Source: Allobosea vaviloviae (GTDB lineage: Bacteria; Pseudomonadota; Alphaproteobacteria; Rhizobiales; Beijerinckiaceae). From it: DNA of 64,000 bases. Within the stretch, counting starts at the first letter, position 1. Each line of letters starts with the position of its first letter. Shown piece after piece: positions 8,905-17,201 of this stretch. The stretch spans positions 186,001 to 250,000 of the forward strand of contig NZ_LGSZ01000028.1 of the NCBI RefSeq assembly GCF_001298265.1, in the 5' to 3' direction. The position numbers and the translations under genes are program-made. The notes beneath the pieces are model-generated. The model saw only the letters and a list, made by a program, of their open reading frames with translations. It was not told the DNA's origin and ran no database searches.

Positions 8905-9594
8905 GGCGGTCTTGGCGGGCTTGCTGCGCAGGCGGGCGAGCACGTCCTCGGCGGTCGGCTTCAGCCTTGGGCCGTAGCCCCGCGCCGCGAGCTTCTCGGT
9001 GATCGAAGCGGTCGCGGCGCCGTCGAGTTCTTCGAGCGCCAGATCGGCGGCTTCAGCCTGCGTCTGCCGCTCGCGCAGGCGCCGCAGCGTCTGCTCGGCT
9101 TCCGCGAGCGTCGCCTCGTGAGGCCGCGCGCCCTCGACACGCCCGCGCCGCATATCGCGGACGGCTTCCGAGGCCCGCGCCAGGCGACGACCGCGATCGA
9201 GTTCGGCGATGCGCGTCTGCGCCTGGGCAACATGGCGCCGGAGCCGCAGGATTTCTGCGGCGAAAAGCGCCTGCGCGGTCGCGGCGGCATCGCGATCGGC
9301 CTCGAGTGCGGCAATCGCTTCCGCCCCTTCATGGGCGAGAAGCTCGTCGCCGGCATCGAGCGCGGCACCGACGCGCAGTTCCAGTCCGGCAATCCGCGCC
9401 TTGGTGGCGTCGAGGCGAACCGTTTCCTGCTGGTCCTGGGCGATGGCAACCGCAAGCGCCTTCTTGGCGCGGTCGAAGGCGGCGGTTGCGTCGCGCAGTT
9501 GCTGATCGAGGATCAGCAGCGCGTTTCGGTCGGCTATCGCCTCGCCCGCCTCGGCGACGCCGCCGCGAAAGAGGGTCACAAACATCTTGAACAT
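8902..9594 (-). CDS. PspA/IM30-family membrane-stress protein
   Basis: With the ATG at 9594 (MFKMFVTLFRGG), preceded by AGGGAG, the product has 230 residues; a longer frame upstream would run through the operators. The N-terminal amphipathic helix and the long Ala/Glu/Arg-rich coiled coil over residues about 25-190 (heptad-like LDQQLRDATAAFDRAKKAL) fit the ESCRT-III-like PspA/IM30 family, which coats and protects damaged inner membrane. The C-terminal 40 residues (GYGPRLKPTAEDVLARLRSK) are a short soluble tail. It is transcribed divergently from the TetR gene with three palindromes between. No pspB, pspC or pspF gene is present, so control seems to be by the TetR protein instead. Confidence 0.85.
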   Translation of the reverse strand: MFKMFVTLFRGGVAEAGEAIADRNALLILDQQLRDATAAFDRAKKALAVAIAQDQQETVRLDATKARIAGLELRVGAALDAGDELLAHEGAEAIAALEADRDAAATAQALFAAEILRLRRHVAQAQTRIAELDRGRRLARASEAVRDMRRGRVEGARPHEATLAEAEQTLRRLRERQTQAEAADLALEELDGAATASITEKLAARGYGPRLKPTAEDVLARLRSKPAKTA

Positions 9595-9610
9595 GGCTGG
9601 CTCCCTGTTA

Positions 9611-9682
9611 TGAACGTTGTTCATGGAAATAGGAATGACATGGTCCTGAACGATGTTCAAGAGATATTTTGAACGATGTTCA
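9611..9682. promoter_or_regulatory. Three TetR-type operator palindromes between the PspA-like and tetR genes
   Basis: TGAACGTTGTTCA at 9611-9623 and TGAACGATGTTCA at 9647-9659 and 9670-9682 share the dyad TGAAC-N3-GTTCA. The centres of the two right-hand sites are 23 bases apart and of the left pair 36 bases apart. They fill most of the 103 bases between the divergent starts at 9594 and 9698, so the adjacent TetR protein very likely binds here and represses both directions. Confidence 0.85.
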
Positions 9683-9697
9683 TGAATGAGGTGCGAG

Positions 9698-10315
9698 ATG
9701 GTTAAGACGACAGAACGCCGCGATCGGCAGCGCGAGGCGCTGGTGCTGGCTGCAGAGAAGGCGATTGCGGAGAAAGGCCTCAGCGGTCTGAAGGCACGCG
9801 ACCTCGCCGATGCGATCGGCTGCTCGCTGGGCGCGATCTACAACCTCGTGCAGGATATGGACGAGCTTGTGCTGCGCGTCGGCTCGCGCACGCTTGCGCG
9901 GCTCGACGACGCCTTGGCCGAGGCGACGAAAGGCAGCGCGTCGGCCTCAAGCGGGGATGCGACCGACACCCTGGTCGCGATCGCACAGACCTATTGCGCC
10001 TTCGCGCGCGAGAACCTGCAGCTCTGGCGAACCCTGTTCGAGCATCGCATGGCGGAAGGCTCGATTGTGCCGGAATGGGCGATCAGCGAGCAAATGACGA
10101 TGTTCCGCTACATCCTGGCGCCACTGCGGGCGCTTCAGCCCCGGGCGAGCGAACCGGAGCTGATTTTGCTGAGCCGCACCCTGTTCTCGGCTGTCCACGG
10201 CGTCGTCATGCTGGGGCTTGAAGAAAAGCTCGTGGCGGTGCCCGCCGCCGCGCTCGACGGCCAGATCGAGGCTCTTGTGCGTGTGATCGGCAAAGGGCTG
10301 ACGGCGGGCGCATAG
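9698..10315 (+). CDS. TetR/AcrR-family transcriptional repressor
   Basis: The ATG at 9698 (MVKTTERRDRQ) is preceded by GAGGTGCGAG and yields 205 residues; the ATG 12 bases upstream lacks a ribosome site. Residues about 8-55 form the TetR helix-turn-helix (LKARDLADAIGCSLGAIYNL). The C-terminal half is an all-helical ligand domain of the WHG-like type often found in alphaproteobacterial TetR proteins. The gene is divergent from the PspA-like gene, with three TGAAC-N3-GTTCA palindromes in the shared control region, so it probably represses its own gene and the membrane-stress genes. The inducer is unknown. Confidence 0.9.
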   Translation: MVKTTERRDRQREALVLAAEKAIAEKGLSGLKARDLADAIGCSLGAIYNLVQDMDELVLRVGSRTLARLDDALAEATKGSASASSGDATDTLVAIAQTYCAFARENLQLWRTLFEHRMAEGSIVPEWAISEQMTMFRYILAPLRALQPRASEPELILLSRTLFSAVHGVVMLGLEEKLVAVPAAALDGQIEALVRVIGKGLTAGA

Positions 10316-10552
10316 AGCGGGCGCAAATGTGGTTCAGCCTGCACGCCGCCACGCCAACCCGACTTATTTGTGAGCCTCACACTCGACCGTGCACACGGAC
10401 TCGCATGAGATCAGCCGCACTCCCCAGGATGCAGGCGCTTGATGGTCTTGGCGCTCTATGCGCCGAAAGGAAATCGGTGGCCGTCGCGAGCTTTGGCGGT
10501 GACACCGATATCGACGCCGCATTCCGCCATACAAAGATTACGACGAGCGGGC
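10316..10552. other. Non-coding remnant DNA before the deletion scar
   Basis: No convincing protein frame is visible in either strand. Short frames here do not resemble known families. The stretch lies directly downstream of the PrpD remnant and is probably its former 3' flank or debris of the same rearrangement. Confidence 0.5.
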
Positions 10553-10766
10553 TTAGATGAGCCCCGTCAGAATCATGGCCAGCGCACCGGGCGCAACGCT
10601 GGAGTCCGTACCGAGCTGCATGCAGCTCTCGGCAACCGAACGCCACGCCTCGGCGTCGCAGCCGTTCCCCGAGGCCAGGAATTTCGCCATGAGCTCAGCA
10701 TCCGACAGCGGCGCGGAGGCATCACCCCGTGCCGCGGTCACATCGGACGTCACGACCGTGCCGTCG
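10553..10766 (-). pseudogene. Remnant of the C-terminus of an MmgE/PrpD-family gene
   Basis: On the minus strand about 70 codons before the TAA at 10553-10555 read like the end of an MmgE/PrpD protein (2-methylcitrate dehydratase/immune-responsive gene 1 family): the stretch ARGDASAPLSDAELMAKF is the typical C-terminal landmark of that family. Upstream of about 10766 the same frame becomes the antisense of an oxygenase gene and similarity stops abruptly, so the remaining 380 or so residues are missing. I read it as one side of a deletion or recombination junction. The identification rests on that one landmark. Confidence 0.6.
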
Positions 10767-11369
10767 ATGGCCCTGGTCGAATTCGCGCTGCCCGACGATC
10801 CGCGCGGTCCGGCCCAGTTCAAGGCGCTGATGGACGCCAAGACCGCGAAATGGGACGCGCTGGGGCTGCCGCACAAGCCTGCCGATGGCGGCCAGGAATT
10901 CCGCTGCATCCGCCTGCCCTTCCATGAGGGCGCGGTCTCCTTCACCCTGGATGGCGGGCCGGCCTGCAGGAAGCTGCTGGCGGATTTCACGGAAGCCGAT
11001 CTCGGTTCGGTCAGGATGTTCCGCGCGCCCAACAACTGGAACCACTTCCTGTCCGACCACATCATCCATTTCCGGGTGTTGCCGCTCGGCCAGGATCGCA
11101 CCGCCGTGCGCACGACCTGGCTGGTGCATGAGGATGCGGTCGAGGGCGTCGATTACGACATCGAGCGGCTGACCGAGGTCTGGATCGCCACCAATGCGCA
11201 GGATGCCGAACTCGCCGAGGTCAATCATCGCGGCATCCGCTCGATGGCCTATCGGCCCGGCCCCTATGCGCCCTCGGAGTTCATGCTGACGAATTTCGCC
11301 AACTGGTACGCGGGGAAGATGGCGGATTTCGTCGCCGGGCCGACGCCCGTCAGGATGGCAGCGGAATGA
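10767..11369 (+). pseudogene. 5'-truncated Rieske oxygenase alpha subunit, GbcA-like
   Basis: From the ATG at 10767 the 200 residues match only the second half of a glycine-betaine-monooxygenase-type (GbcA) alpha subunit: NNWNHFLSDHIIHFRVLPLG, TTWLVHEDAVEGVDYD, WIATNAQDAELAEVNHRG and the final PGPYAPSE..NFANWY. The Rieske CxH/CxxH cluster and the two-histidine iron site, which come earlier in this family, are absent. The frame extends about 70 codons further upstream (to 10557), but that part is antisense to the MmgE/PrpD remnant. The reductase gene follows with a 4-base overlap. Without its iron centres the product cannot be an active oxygenase. Confidence 0.75.
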
Positions 11370-12421
11370 GCGAGGCCATCCTCGAAGTCCCTGCCGCGAC
11401 CGCCCCCACGGCGGGGCGGCTGACGCTGACCGTCGCCGAGATCCGGCAAGAGACGCATGACGTGAAGACCTTCGTCTTCCGGCCGGAAGGGGCTATGCCC
11501 CCCTACTCCGCCGGCCAGTCGATGACGCTGAGGCTTTCGGTCGATGGCGAGACCCTCTTCCGCACCTTCTCGCTGAGCTCGGCCCCGGACGCATCCGGCA
11601 CGCTGGCGATGACGATCAAATCCCATCCGATGGGCCGCGCCACACGCTGGCTGCATGACGCACTCGCGGTCGGCGGCGTCCTCGAAAGCCGTCCCCCCAA
11701 GGGGCGCTTCACCATCGACGCCCGCGCCACCCAAAGGCTCGCTTTGGTCTCGGCCGGCTCGGGAGCGAGCCCGCTGATGGCGATGCTGCGCCATCTGGCG
11801 GCGGCCGCACCGGACAGCGATGTCTGCTGGCTCCACGCCGCACGCATGCCGCGCGACATCCTGTTCACGCGCGAGCTCGCGGAGTTGCAGGCGCCCATGC
11901 CCAATCTCACCGTGGCGATGATCGCCAGCCGAGCCGAGCCCGGCTGGTTCGGCTTCCGCGGCCGCCTCAGCCGCAGGCTGGTCTCGGTCGCGCTGCCGGA
12001 TTTCGGCCGGCGCGAGGTGTTCTGCTGCGGTCCGACCGGCTTCATGGACGAGGCACGCCTGATCCACGCTGCCGAAGGCGGCCTGCGCGAGCATTTTCAC
12101 ATCGAGCATTTCGGTGCGGTCGCGCCTGCCGCGCCGGTTGCCAATCCCGACGACGCGCCGCAGCAGGGCTTTGCGATCCAGATGGGCGAGAAGCGCTTCC
12201 GCGCCCGCGCCGACGAGACGCTACTGGAGGCCGCCACGCGTCAGACCATCGTCATCCCCTGCGGCTGCGCCTCGGGGATGTGCGGCACCTGCCGCGTCAT
12301 GCTGGTCGAAGGCTCGGTCGCGATGCGGCACGAAGGCGGACTCTCGGCTGAGGAAGAGGCGCAGGGCTATATCCTGGCCTGCTCGTCACGCCCGCGCTCG
12401 GATGTGACGATCGTCTTGTAA
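11366..12421 (+). CDS. GbcB-like NAD(P)H-ferredoxin reductase with C-terminal [2Fe-2S] domain
   Basis: A 351-residue electron-transfer protein. Residues about 20-120 are the FAD domain with RTFSLSSAP, residues about 120-250 the NAD(P) domain (LVSAGSGASPLMAML and FCCGPTGFMDEA), and residues about 265-351 a plant-type ferredoxin with CGCASGMCGTC and a distal Cys in ILACSS. In the GbcAB family it passes electrons from NAD(P)H to the Rieske oxygenase that demethylates glycine betaine or similar quaternary amines. It overlaps the truncated oxygenase gene by 4 bases, and its own frame is intact, so it is either an orphan or serves another oxygenase in the cell. Confidence 0.85.
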   Translation: MSEAILEVPAATAPTAGRLTLTVAEIRQETHDVKTFVFRPEGAMPPYSAGQSMTLRLSVDGETLFRTFSLSSAPDASGTLAMTIKSHPMGRATRWLHDALAVGGVLESRPPKGRFTIDARATQRLALVSAGSGASPLMAMLRHLAAAAPDSDVCWLHAARMPRDILFTRELAELQAPMPNLTVAMIASRAEPGWFGFRGRLSRRLVSVALPDFGRREVFCCGPTGFMDEARLIHAAEGGLREHFHIEHFGAVAPAAPVANPDDAPQQGFAIQMGEKRFRARADETLLEAATRQTIVIPCGCASGMCGTCRVMLVEGSVAMRHEGGLSAEEEAQGYILACSSRPRSDVTIVL

Positions 12422-12618
12422 GGCAAGGCGCAACGGACTCCTGCGTATCCGGGGTCTGACAGCTCGGGAATGGACGCCAGTTGGGTTCGCGTTGTCGAGA
12501 CCGGCCGACCGGAACGTGCTGGTTGGTGTTGCGCACGGTGCTCGCCATCCTGCTCGTCTTCCCCCGCCGCATGGCAGCATGACCGTCGAGCCTGGCCGCG
12601 AGCAAGGACGTTCCCGCC

Positions 12619-13068
12619 TCACGCAGATGCCGACAGCCGCGTCCGCAGGGTCGCGATCTGGTCGGTGAGGCTGCGGGCTTCATCGGCGGTCAGCCCCGTC
12701 GCCTCCAGCACGCAGGGCGGGACGCGACGGGCCTTGTCGAGCAGGGTCCTGCCGCCATCCGTCAACCGCAGGCGGACCTGGCGCTCGTCGGCCGGGTCGC
12801 GGCTGCGCGACACCAGCCCCGCCGCCTCCATGCGCTTGAGCAGCGGCGTCAGCGTGTTCGATTCGAGGAAAAGCTGCTCGCCGATGTCGCCGACGGTGCG
12901 GTCGTCGCGCTCCCAGAGCGTCACCATCACCAGATATTGCGGATAGGTCAGGCCGAGTTCGTCGAGCAGCGGCTTGTAGAGCCGGTTGAAGGCATGGCTG
13001 GCGGAATAGACCGCAAAGCACAGGAAGTCGTCGAGCTTTGGATCGGATTGCGGGACAGGGGCGGTCAT
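12619..13068 (-). CDS. OhrR-type MarR-family peroxide-sensing repressor
   Basis: A 149-residue winged-helix protein. The N-terminus [20 protein letters not shown] and the following [16 protein letters not shown] are diagnostic of OhrR, in which the conserved N-terminal Cys (here about residue 17) is oxidised by organic hydroperoxides; the DNA-binding wing follows ([20 protein letters not shown]). The recognition helix and wing [14 protein letters not shown] are intact. No ohr gene is visible; the divergent gene encodes an exported alpha/beta hydrolase instead. Two dyads between them are candidate operators, so the protein probably represses the hydrolase and itself. Confidence 0.88.
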   Translation of the reverse strand: MTAPVPQSDPKLDDFLCFAVYSASHAFNRLYKPLLDELGLTYPQYLVMVTLWERDDRTVGDIGEQLFLESNTLTPLLKRMEAAGLVSRSRDPADERQVRLRLTDGGRTLLDKARRVPPCVLEATGLTADEARSLTDQIATLRTRLSASA

Positions 13069-13096
13069 CGGTATCTCCTCGGCGCCTCCTCAAAAT

Positions 13097-13180
13097 AATC
13101 GTGCGCGATCCAATCGCAAGGGATTGACAGCGATCCAAGCCATCCTTATTCAATCGCTCACGATCTAATCGTAAGCGATT
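13097..13180 (+). promoter_or_regulatory. Promoter and MarR operators for the exported hydrolase gene
   Basis: A near-perfect 29-base dyad at 13152-13180 has arms AATCGCTCACGAT and ATCGTAAGCGATT (one mismatch) around CTA. A weaker copy built of ATCG(T/C)-type half sites lies at about 13097-13125. Between them TTGACA at 13124-13129 and a TTATTC-like box 16 bases further on could be the promoter, so a repressor at the right-hand dyad would cover the transcription start. OhrR is the obvious candidate binder. Confidence 0.65.
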
Positions 13181-13236
13181 TAAAGATCTGCCGACGGTCC
13201 TCCGCCGGGCCACCCGAACCAGAAGGAGACGAGATC

Positions 13237-14241
13237 ATGTCGAACCGCACCGAAGCCGCCGCCAACGGCCCTGCCCGCCGCGACCTGCTGACCGGCATCG
13301 CGCTCGCTGCCGCCACCGCAACGGCCGCATCCCTGCCTGCCAACGATGCCGCTGCCCAGGCCCGGCCCGCCGCGAAGGCGCAAGGGCGCCGGGCCAAGCC
13401 GGTGGTCGATGGCGACCATGTCGTGACCCGCGAAGGCGTGCGGCTCTACGTCAAGGATTGGGGTCCGAAGGATGGACCGGTCGTGACCCTGAGCCATGGC
13501 TGGCCTTTGTCCTCCGACAGCTGGGAGAACCAGGCTTTCTTCCTCGCCAATAACGGCTTCCGGGTGATCAGCCATGACCGCCGCGGCCATGGCCGCTCCA
13601 GCCAGGTCTGGGACGGCAACGACATGGATCACTACGCCGATGATCTGGCGGAGGTGATCGAGGCGCTCGACCTCAGAAACGTCTCGGCCTTCGGCTTCTC
13701 GACCGGCGGCGGCGAGGTCGCGCGCTATATCGGCCGCCACGGCACCGGCCGTGTCGCCAAGGCCGGCTTCATCTCCGCGGTGACGCCGATCATGCTGCGC
13801 AAGCCCTCAAACCCCGACGGCGTGCCGATGGAGGTCTTCGACGGCATCCGCAAGGGCTTCCTCGCCGACCGCGCCCAGCTCTTCCGCGACATCGCGGCGG
13901 GACCCTTCTTCGGCTACAACCGCCCCGGCGCCAAGGTGAGCCAGGGCGCGATCGAGGCCTGGTATGCGCAGGGCATGCAGGCCGGCTTCAAGAACACCTA
14001 CGACTCGATCAAGGCGTTCTCGGAGACCGATTTCGTGGATGACCTGAAGAAGCTCGACCGGCCGACATTGGTCGTCCATGGCGACGACGACCAGATCGTC
14101 CCGATCGAGACCAGCGCGCGGGCCGTCAAGCGGCTGCTGCCGAACGCGATCCTGAAGGTCTATGAAGGCGCCCCGCACGGCCTCTCCGAGACCCACAAGG
14201 ACCGCCTGAACCAGGACATGCTGGCCTTCCTCAAGGCTTGA
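13237..14241 (+). CDS. Tat-exported alpha/beta hydrolase, non-haem chloroperoxidase-like
   Basis: A 334-residue protein with a Tat-like leader ([17 protein letters not shown]) and probable cleavage after the AAAQA region near residue 40. The mature part is an alpha/beta hydrolase of the non-haem haloperoxidase/esterase type: HGWP oxyanion loop near residue 88, nucleophile Ser in GFSTGGG, acid in HGDDDQIV, and His in APHGL. These enzymes hydrolyse esters or perhydrolyse short acids in the periplasm; the substrate is not visible. It is divergent from the OhrR-type gene, with matching dyads between, suggesting induction by organic peroxide. GAAGGAG lies just before the start. Confidence 0.88.
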   Translation: MSNRTEAAANGPARRDLLTGIALAAATATAASLPANDAAAQARPAAKAQGRRAKPVVDGDHVVTREGVRLYVKDWGPKDGPVVTLSHGWPLSSDSWENQAFFLANNGFRVISHDRRGHGRSSQVWDGNDMDHYADDLAEVIEALDLRNVSAFGFSTGGGEVARYIGRHGTGRVAKAGFISAVTPIMLRKPSNPDGVPMEVFDGIRKGFLADRAQLFRDIAAGPFFGYNRPGAKVSQGAIEAWYAQGMQAGFKNTYDSIKAFSETDFVDDLKKLDRPTLVVHGDDDQIVPIETSARAVKRLLPNAILKVYEGAPHGLSETHKDRLNQDMLAFLKA

Positions 14242-14265
14242 GCCGCACCAAGAGGGACATTGAAG

Positions 14266-14288
14266 GCGGGGGCGGCTTTCGCCCCCGC
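14266..14288. terminator. Hairpin after the alpha/beta hydrolase gene
   Basis: A perfect 9-base stem (GCGGGGGCG / CGCCCCCGC) around a GCTTT loop lies in the gap between the convergent hydrolase and catalase-family genes. There is no U-run, so it is only a possible bidirectional terminator. Confidence 0.45.
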
Positions 14289-14366
14289 TGCCGTGTCGCG
14301 GACGCGGCCGATGAGGTCGCGCAGGCTTGCACGGTCCAGGATAGGCGCAGCAAGCGCCTCGGCTGT

Positions 14367-15476
14367 TCAGCCGGAGATATCCTTCGAGGCCTTCGGCTCC
14401 ATCATCGGGCAACCGTTGCGCTCGAAGCGAAAGCGGGCGGACATCCTGTAGGCGGGCTTGCGCAATCGCATGATCGAGCCGAGCGGCCGATGCGCGGCCA
14501 AGCCGTGCCAGGGACTGAAGGACAGCCCGTCGTCGAACGCCTTGGACTTGGCCGCGCTCCAAGCCTCCTGCGACGCCACCGTGACGCGCGCCACGGGCAC
14601 ATAGGCGCTTGTCTCCTGCGGCCATTCCACCGTCGAATCCTCGACCGGCATCGTCTCCAGATCGCAGCACAGCTGGGCGCGCAACTCCCAGACGCCGCCA
14701 TGGGCATGGAAGAAGGCGATGGCAGCCTGGCGCAGCCCGTCTGGCTTGCCCGACAGATCGACCTTGGCATTCGTCAGCGCGGTCAGCTCCGGCGACACCG
14801 GGACCAGCGCGAACTTGGCGATATAGTCGCCATAGAGCAGCGGCGCCTGCGTGAAATAGGTCTCCCCGAGCGGGTTGGTTTCGGGATGCCCGCCCAACTG
14901 CACCAGCGTCGCGCTCTTGCCTCCGAACGCTTCGACGACGCTCTCGACGCTCTGAAGAACGGTCGAGAGGGCCTTCTTGGCGCCTTCGGCCTTGTCGGTG
15001 GTGCCGGCGAGCAGCTTGAGGTTCCCCAGGAAGGCTTTTCCGGTCGGCGCCGCGAACACCGGGCCGTTGACCATGACGAAGTCCTGCGTCGCATCGTCCT
15101 CCGAGCCCGCGAGCCGCTCGCCCGGAACGCCCATGATCTTCAGGGCCATCCCGCGGGGAACCGAGACGTTGTCGTCGAGAAGATCGCCGGGGATGGTCGA
15201 GACCCGCATCGCGACGGGATAGCGCGCGGGCTGCGCGAACAGGCCCTGGGCCAGCACCGGCGGCAGATCGGCAAGAATCTCGATCTCGCCGGTCAGCAGA
15301 GCATGGCTCTTGGCGTGGACGCTACGCAGCGGGCGCCCGCTATCGCGGTAGGTGGTCTCGCTGATCGACAAAAGCGCGGCGACGAGACCATCGGCGGTCG
15401 CCGCCTCGTCGGCCTCGGGCTGCTCGACAGCGGGGTGGTATCGCAGCGGGGCGCTTGGCGGGGCTGAATGCGTCAC
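14367..15476 (-). CDS. Catalase-family haem protein
   Basis: A 369-residue protein, shorter than a classical 480-residue catalase and like the small catalase-related haem proteins found beside redox genes. HAKSHALLTGEIEI, then RVSTIPGDLLDDN and GMALKIMGVPGERL, form the catalase core; the last 40 residues (RKPAYRMSARFRF) hold a tyrosine that could be the proximal haem ligand. The canonical distal His/Asn pair is hard to assign. Activity could be catalase, peroxidase or an allene-oxide-synthase-like reaction. It sits back to back with the molybdenum aldehyde oxidoreductase genes and close to the OhrR locus, so a role in peroxide stress is plausible. Confidence 0.8.
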   Translation of the reverse strand: MTHSAPPSAPLRYHPAVEQPEADEAATADGLVAALLSISETTYRDSGRPLRSVHAKSHALLTGEIEILADLPPVLAQGLFAQPARYPVAMRVSTIPGDLLDDNVSVPRGMALKIMGVPGERLAGSEDDATQDFVMVNGPVFAAPTGKAFLGNLKLLAGTTDKAEGAKKALSTVLQSVESVVEAFGGKSATLVQLGGHPETNPLGETYFTQAPLLYGDYIAKFALVPVSPELTALTNAKVDLSGKPDGLRQAAIAFFHAHGGVWELRAQLCCDLETMPVEDSTVEWPQETSAYVPVARVTVASQEAWSAAKSKAFDDGLSFSPWHGLAAHRPLGSIMRLRKPAYRMSARFRFERNGCPMMEPKASKDISG

Positions 15477-15648
15477 GTCGGGTCTCCACGAATTGGGCTG
15501 TCGTCGCGTCGTGTCCCAACACTGGCAAACTCAAACTGTTCCAGTTCGAAACTTGGGAACCTGAAGCCGTCCGCCTTGTTGTGACGGCATCCAACGCCTT
15601 CCAACGCCTTCATCCCGCGCGCTGCGCCGCCATCGCAGGAGATCAACC

Positions 15649-16167
15649 TTGCCCGTTCACGCCATTGTCGGGACGCAGACCGTCCCCATCGACATCACGC
15701 TGAACGGCGAAAGCCGGTCGCTCGACGTCTCTCCCGCCACCACGCTGCTCGATCTGCTGCGGCACGATCTGGCGCTGACCGGCACCAAGAAGGGCTGCGA
15801 TCACGGCCAGTGCGGCGCCTGCACCGTCCTGATCGACGGGCACCGCATCAACAGCTGCCTGCAGCTCGCCGTGATGCAGGACGGCAAGGAGATCACCACG
15901 ATCGAGGGGCTGGCACGGGACGGCGCGCTTCATCCGCTGCAGTCCGCCTTCATCGAGCGCGACGCCTTCCAGTGCGGCTATTGCACGCCCGGCCAGATCT
16001 GCTCCGGCGTGGCCCTGATCGAGGAAGGGCATGCCAAGAGCCGCGAGGAGATCCGCGAGCATATGAGCGGCAACATCTGCCGCTGCGGCGCCTATCCCAA
16101 CATCGTCGACGCGATCGAGGACGTGCTCGTGCAGCGCGGTCAGTTCATGAAGGAGGCCGCCGAATGA
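15649..16167 (+). CDS. paoA: Aldehyde oxidoreductase, [2Fe-2S] subunit
   Basis: A 172-residue protein starting at a TTG with AGGAG 8 bases upstream. Two [2Fe-2S] clusters are bound by CDHGQCGAC plus the Cys in RINSC (N-terminal, plant-type) and by [10 protein letters not shown] plus CRCG (C-terminal), the standard layout of the small xanthine-oxidase-family subunit. In the PaoABC (YagTSR) enzyme it carries electrons from the molybdenum site to FAD. No N-terminal Tat leader is visible, unlike E. coli PaoA, so this enzyme may be cytoplasmic. It overlaps the FAD subunit gene by 3 bases. Confidence 0.9.
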   Translation: MPVHAIVGTQTVPIDITLNGESRSLDVSPATTLLDLLRHDLALTGTKKGCDHGQCGACTVLIDGHRINSCLQLAVMQDGKEITTIEGLARDGALHPLQSAFIERDAFQCGYCTPGQICSGVALIEEGHAKSREEIREHMSGNICRCGAYPNIVDAIEDVLVQRGQFMKEAAE

Positions 16168-17189
16168 ACCGGTTTTCCTATCACCGCGCCAGCACGGTCG
16201 AGGACGCGATCAGGGCGCTGTCGGCCGAGCCCGCCGCCCGCATCATCGCCGGCGGCACCAATCTTGTCGACCTGATGAAATACGACGTCGAGACGCCCTC
16301 GACCCTGGTCGACGTGACCCGGATCGAGGCGCTGAAAGGCATTGGCGAAACGCGAGGCGGCGGCCTGCGCATCGGTGCGCTCGTTCCCAACACCACCGTC
16401 GCCTATGACGAGCGGGTCACCGAGCGCTTCCCGCTGCTGGCGAGCGCCATCCTGGCCGGCGCCACGCCTCAGCTGCGCAACGCCGCCACCACCGGCGGCA
16501 ATCTCAACCAGCGCACCCGCTGCTATTACTTCAACGACAAGCTGACGCCCTGCAACAAGCGCGAGCCCGGCTCGGGCTGCTCGGCCATCGGGGGCCTGAA
16601 CCGCATCCATGCGATCCTGGGCGCAAGCGAGCACTGCATCGCCACGCACCCGTCAGACATGTGCGTCGGGCTCGCGGCGCTCGCGGCGGAGATCCACATC
16701 GCCGGGCCCGCGGGCGAGCGCGTGATCCCCTTTGCCGACTACCATCGCCTGCCCGGCGACGCGCCGGAGCGCGACAACACGCTCCAGCCCGGCGAGATGG
16801 TGGTGGCCGTCGTCCTGCCCGAGCAGGCCCAGGCCTATGCCGGCCATTACAGCTATCTGAAGCTGCGCGACCGGCTGTCCTATGCGTTCGCCCTGGTGTC
16901 GGTCGCCGCGGCTCTGGAGATGGAGGGCGGCTCCATTGCCTCGGCTCGCCTCGCGCTGGGTGGCGTGGCGCACAAGCCCTGGCGTCGCGCCGAGGCTGAA
17001 GCGGCGCTGGTCGGGCGGCCGGCGGATGAGGCGAGCTTTGCCGTCGCGGCCGATCTGCTGCTCGAAGACGCCCTCGGCCACGAGCACAACGCCTTCAAGA
17101 TCGATCTGGCGCGGCGCGCCGTCATCCGCGCCCTGTCGCAAGCCGCCGCGGGCACGCCGCAATCGCAGACCGACAAGCGCATCGCCTGA
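16164..17189 (+). CDS. paoB: Aldehyde oxidoreductase, FAD subunit
   Basis: The ATG overlapping the paoA stop gives 341 residues. IIAGGTNLVDLMK and TTGGNLNQRTRC are the two FAD-binding loops of CO-dehydrogenase-flavoprotein-type subunits. The insert with the cysteines in RCYYF, PCNKR, GCSA and HCIA is the extra [4Fe-4S]-binding loop typical of PaoB/YagS and of 4-hydroxybenzoyl-CoA reductase-like subunits. It passes electrons from the iron-sulphur subunit to the acceptor. It is the second gene of paoABC, 12 bases before paoC. Confidence 0.9.
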   Translation: MNRFSYHRASTVEDAIRALSAEPAARIIAGGTNLVDLMKYDVETPSTLVDVTRIEALKGIGETRGGGLRIGALVPNTTVAYDERVTERFPLLASAILAGATPQLRNAATTGGNLNQRTRCYYFNDKLTPCNKREPGSGCSAIGGLNRIHAILGASEHCIATHPSDMCVGLAALAAEIHIAGPAGERVIPFADYHRLPGDAPERDNTLQPGEMVVAVVLPEQAQAYAGHYSYLKLRDRLSYAFALVSVAAALEMEGGSIASARLALGGVAHKPWRRAEAEAALVGRPADEASFAVAADLLLEDALGHEHNAFKIDLARRAVIRALSQAAAGTPQSQTDKRIA

Positions 17190-17201
17190 GAGGCCACGAC
17201 C

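Noticed and set aside
10557..10766. N-terminal extension of the truncated oxygenase
   Set aside because: These 70 codons are antisense to the PrpD remnant and contain no Rieske motif, so they are not taken as the gene's start.
15538..15560. Possible operator GTTCC...TTCGAA...GGAAC between catalase-like gene and paoA
   Set aside because: The arms are not symmetric around the TTCGAA core, and no matching regulator is adjacent.
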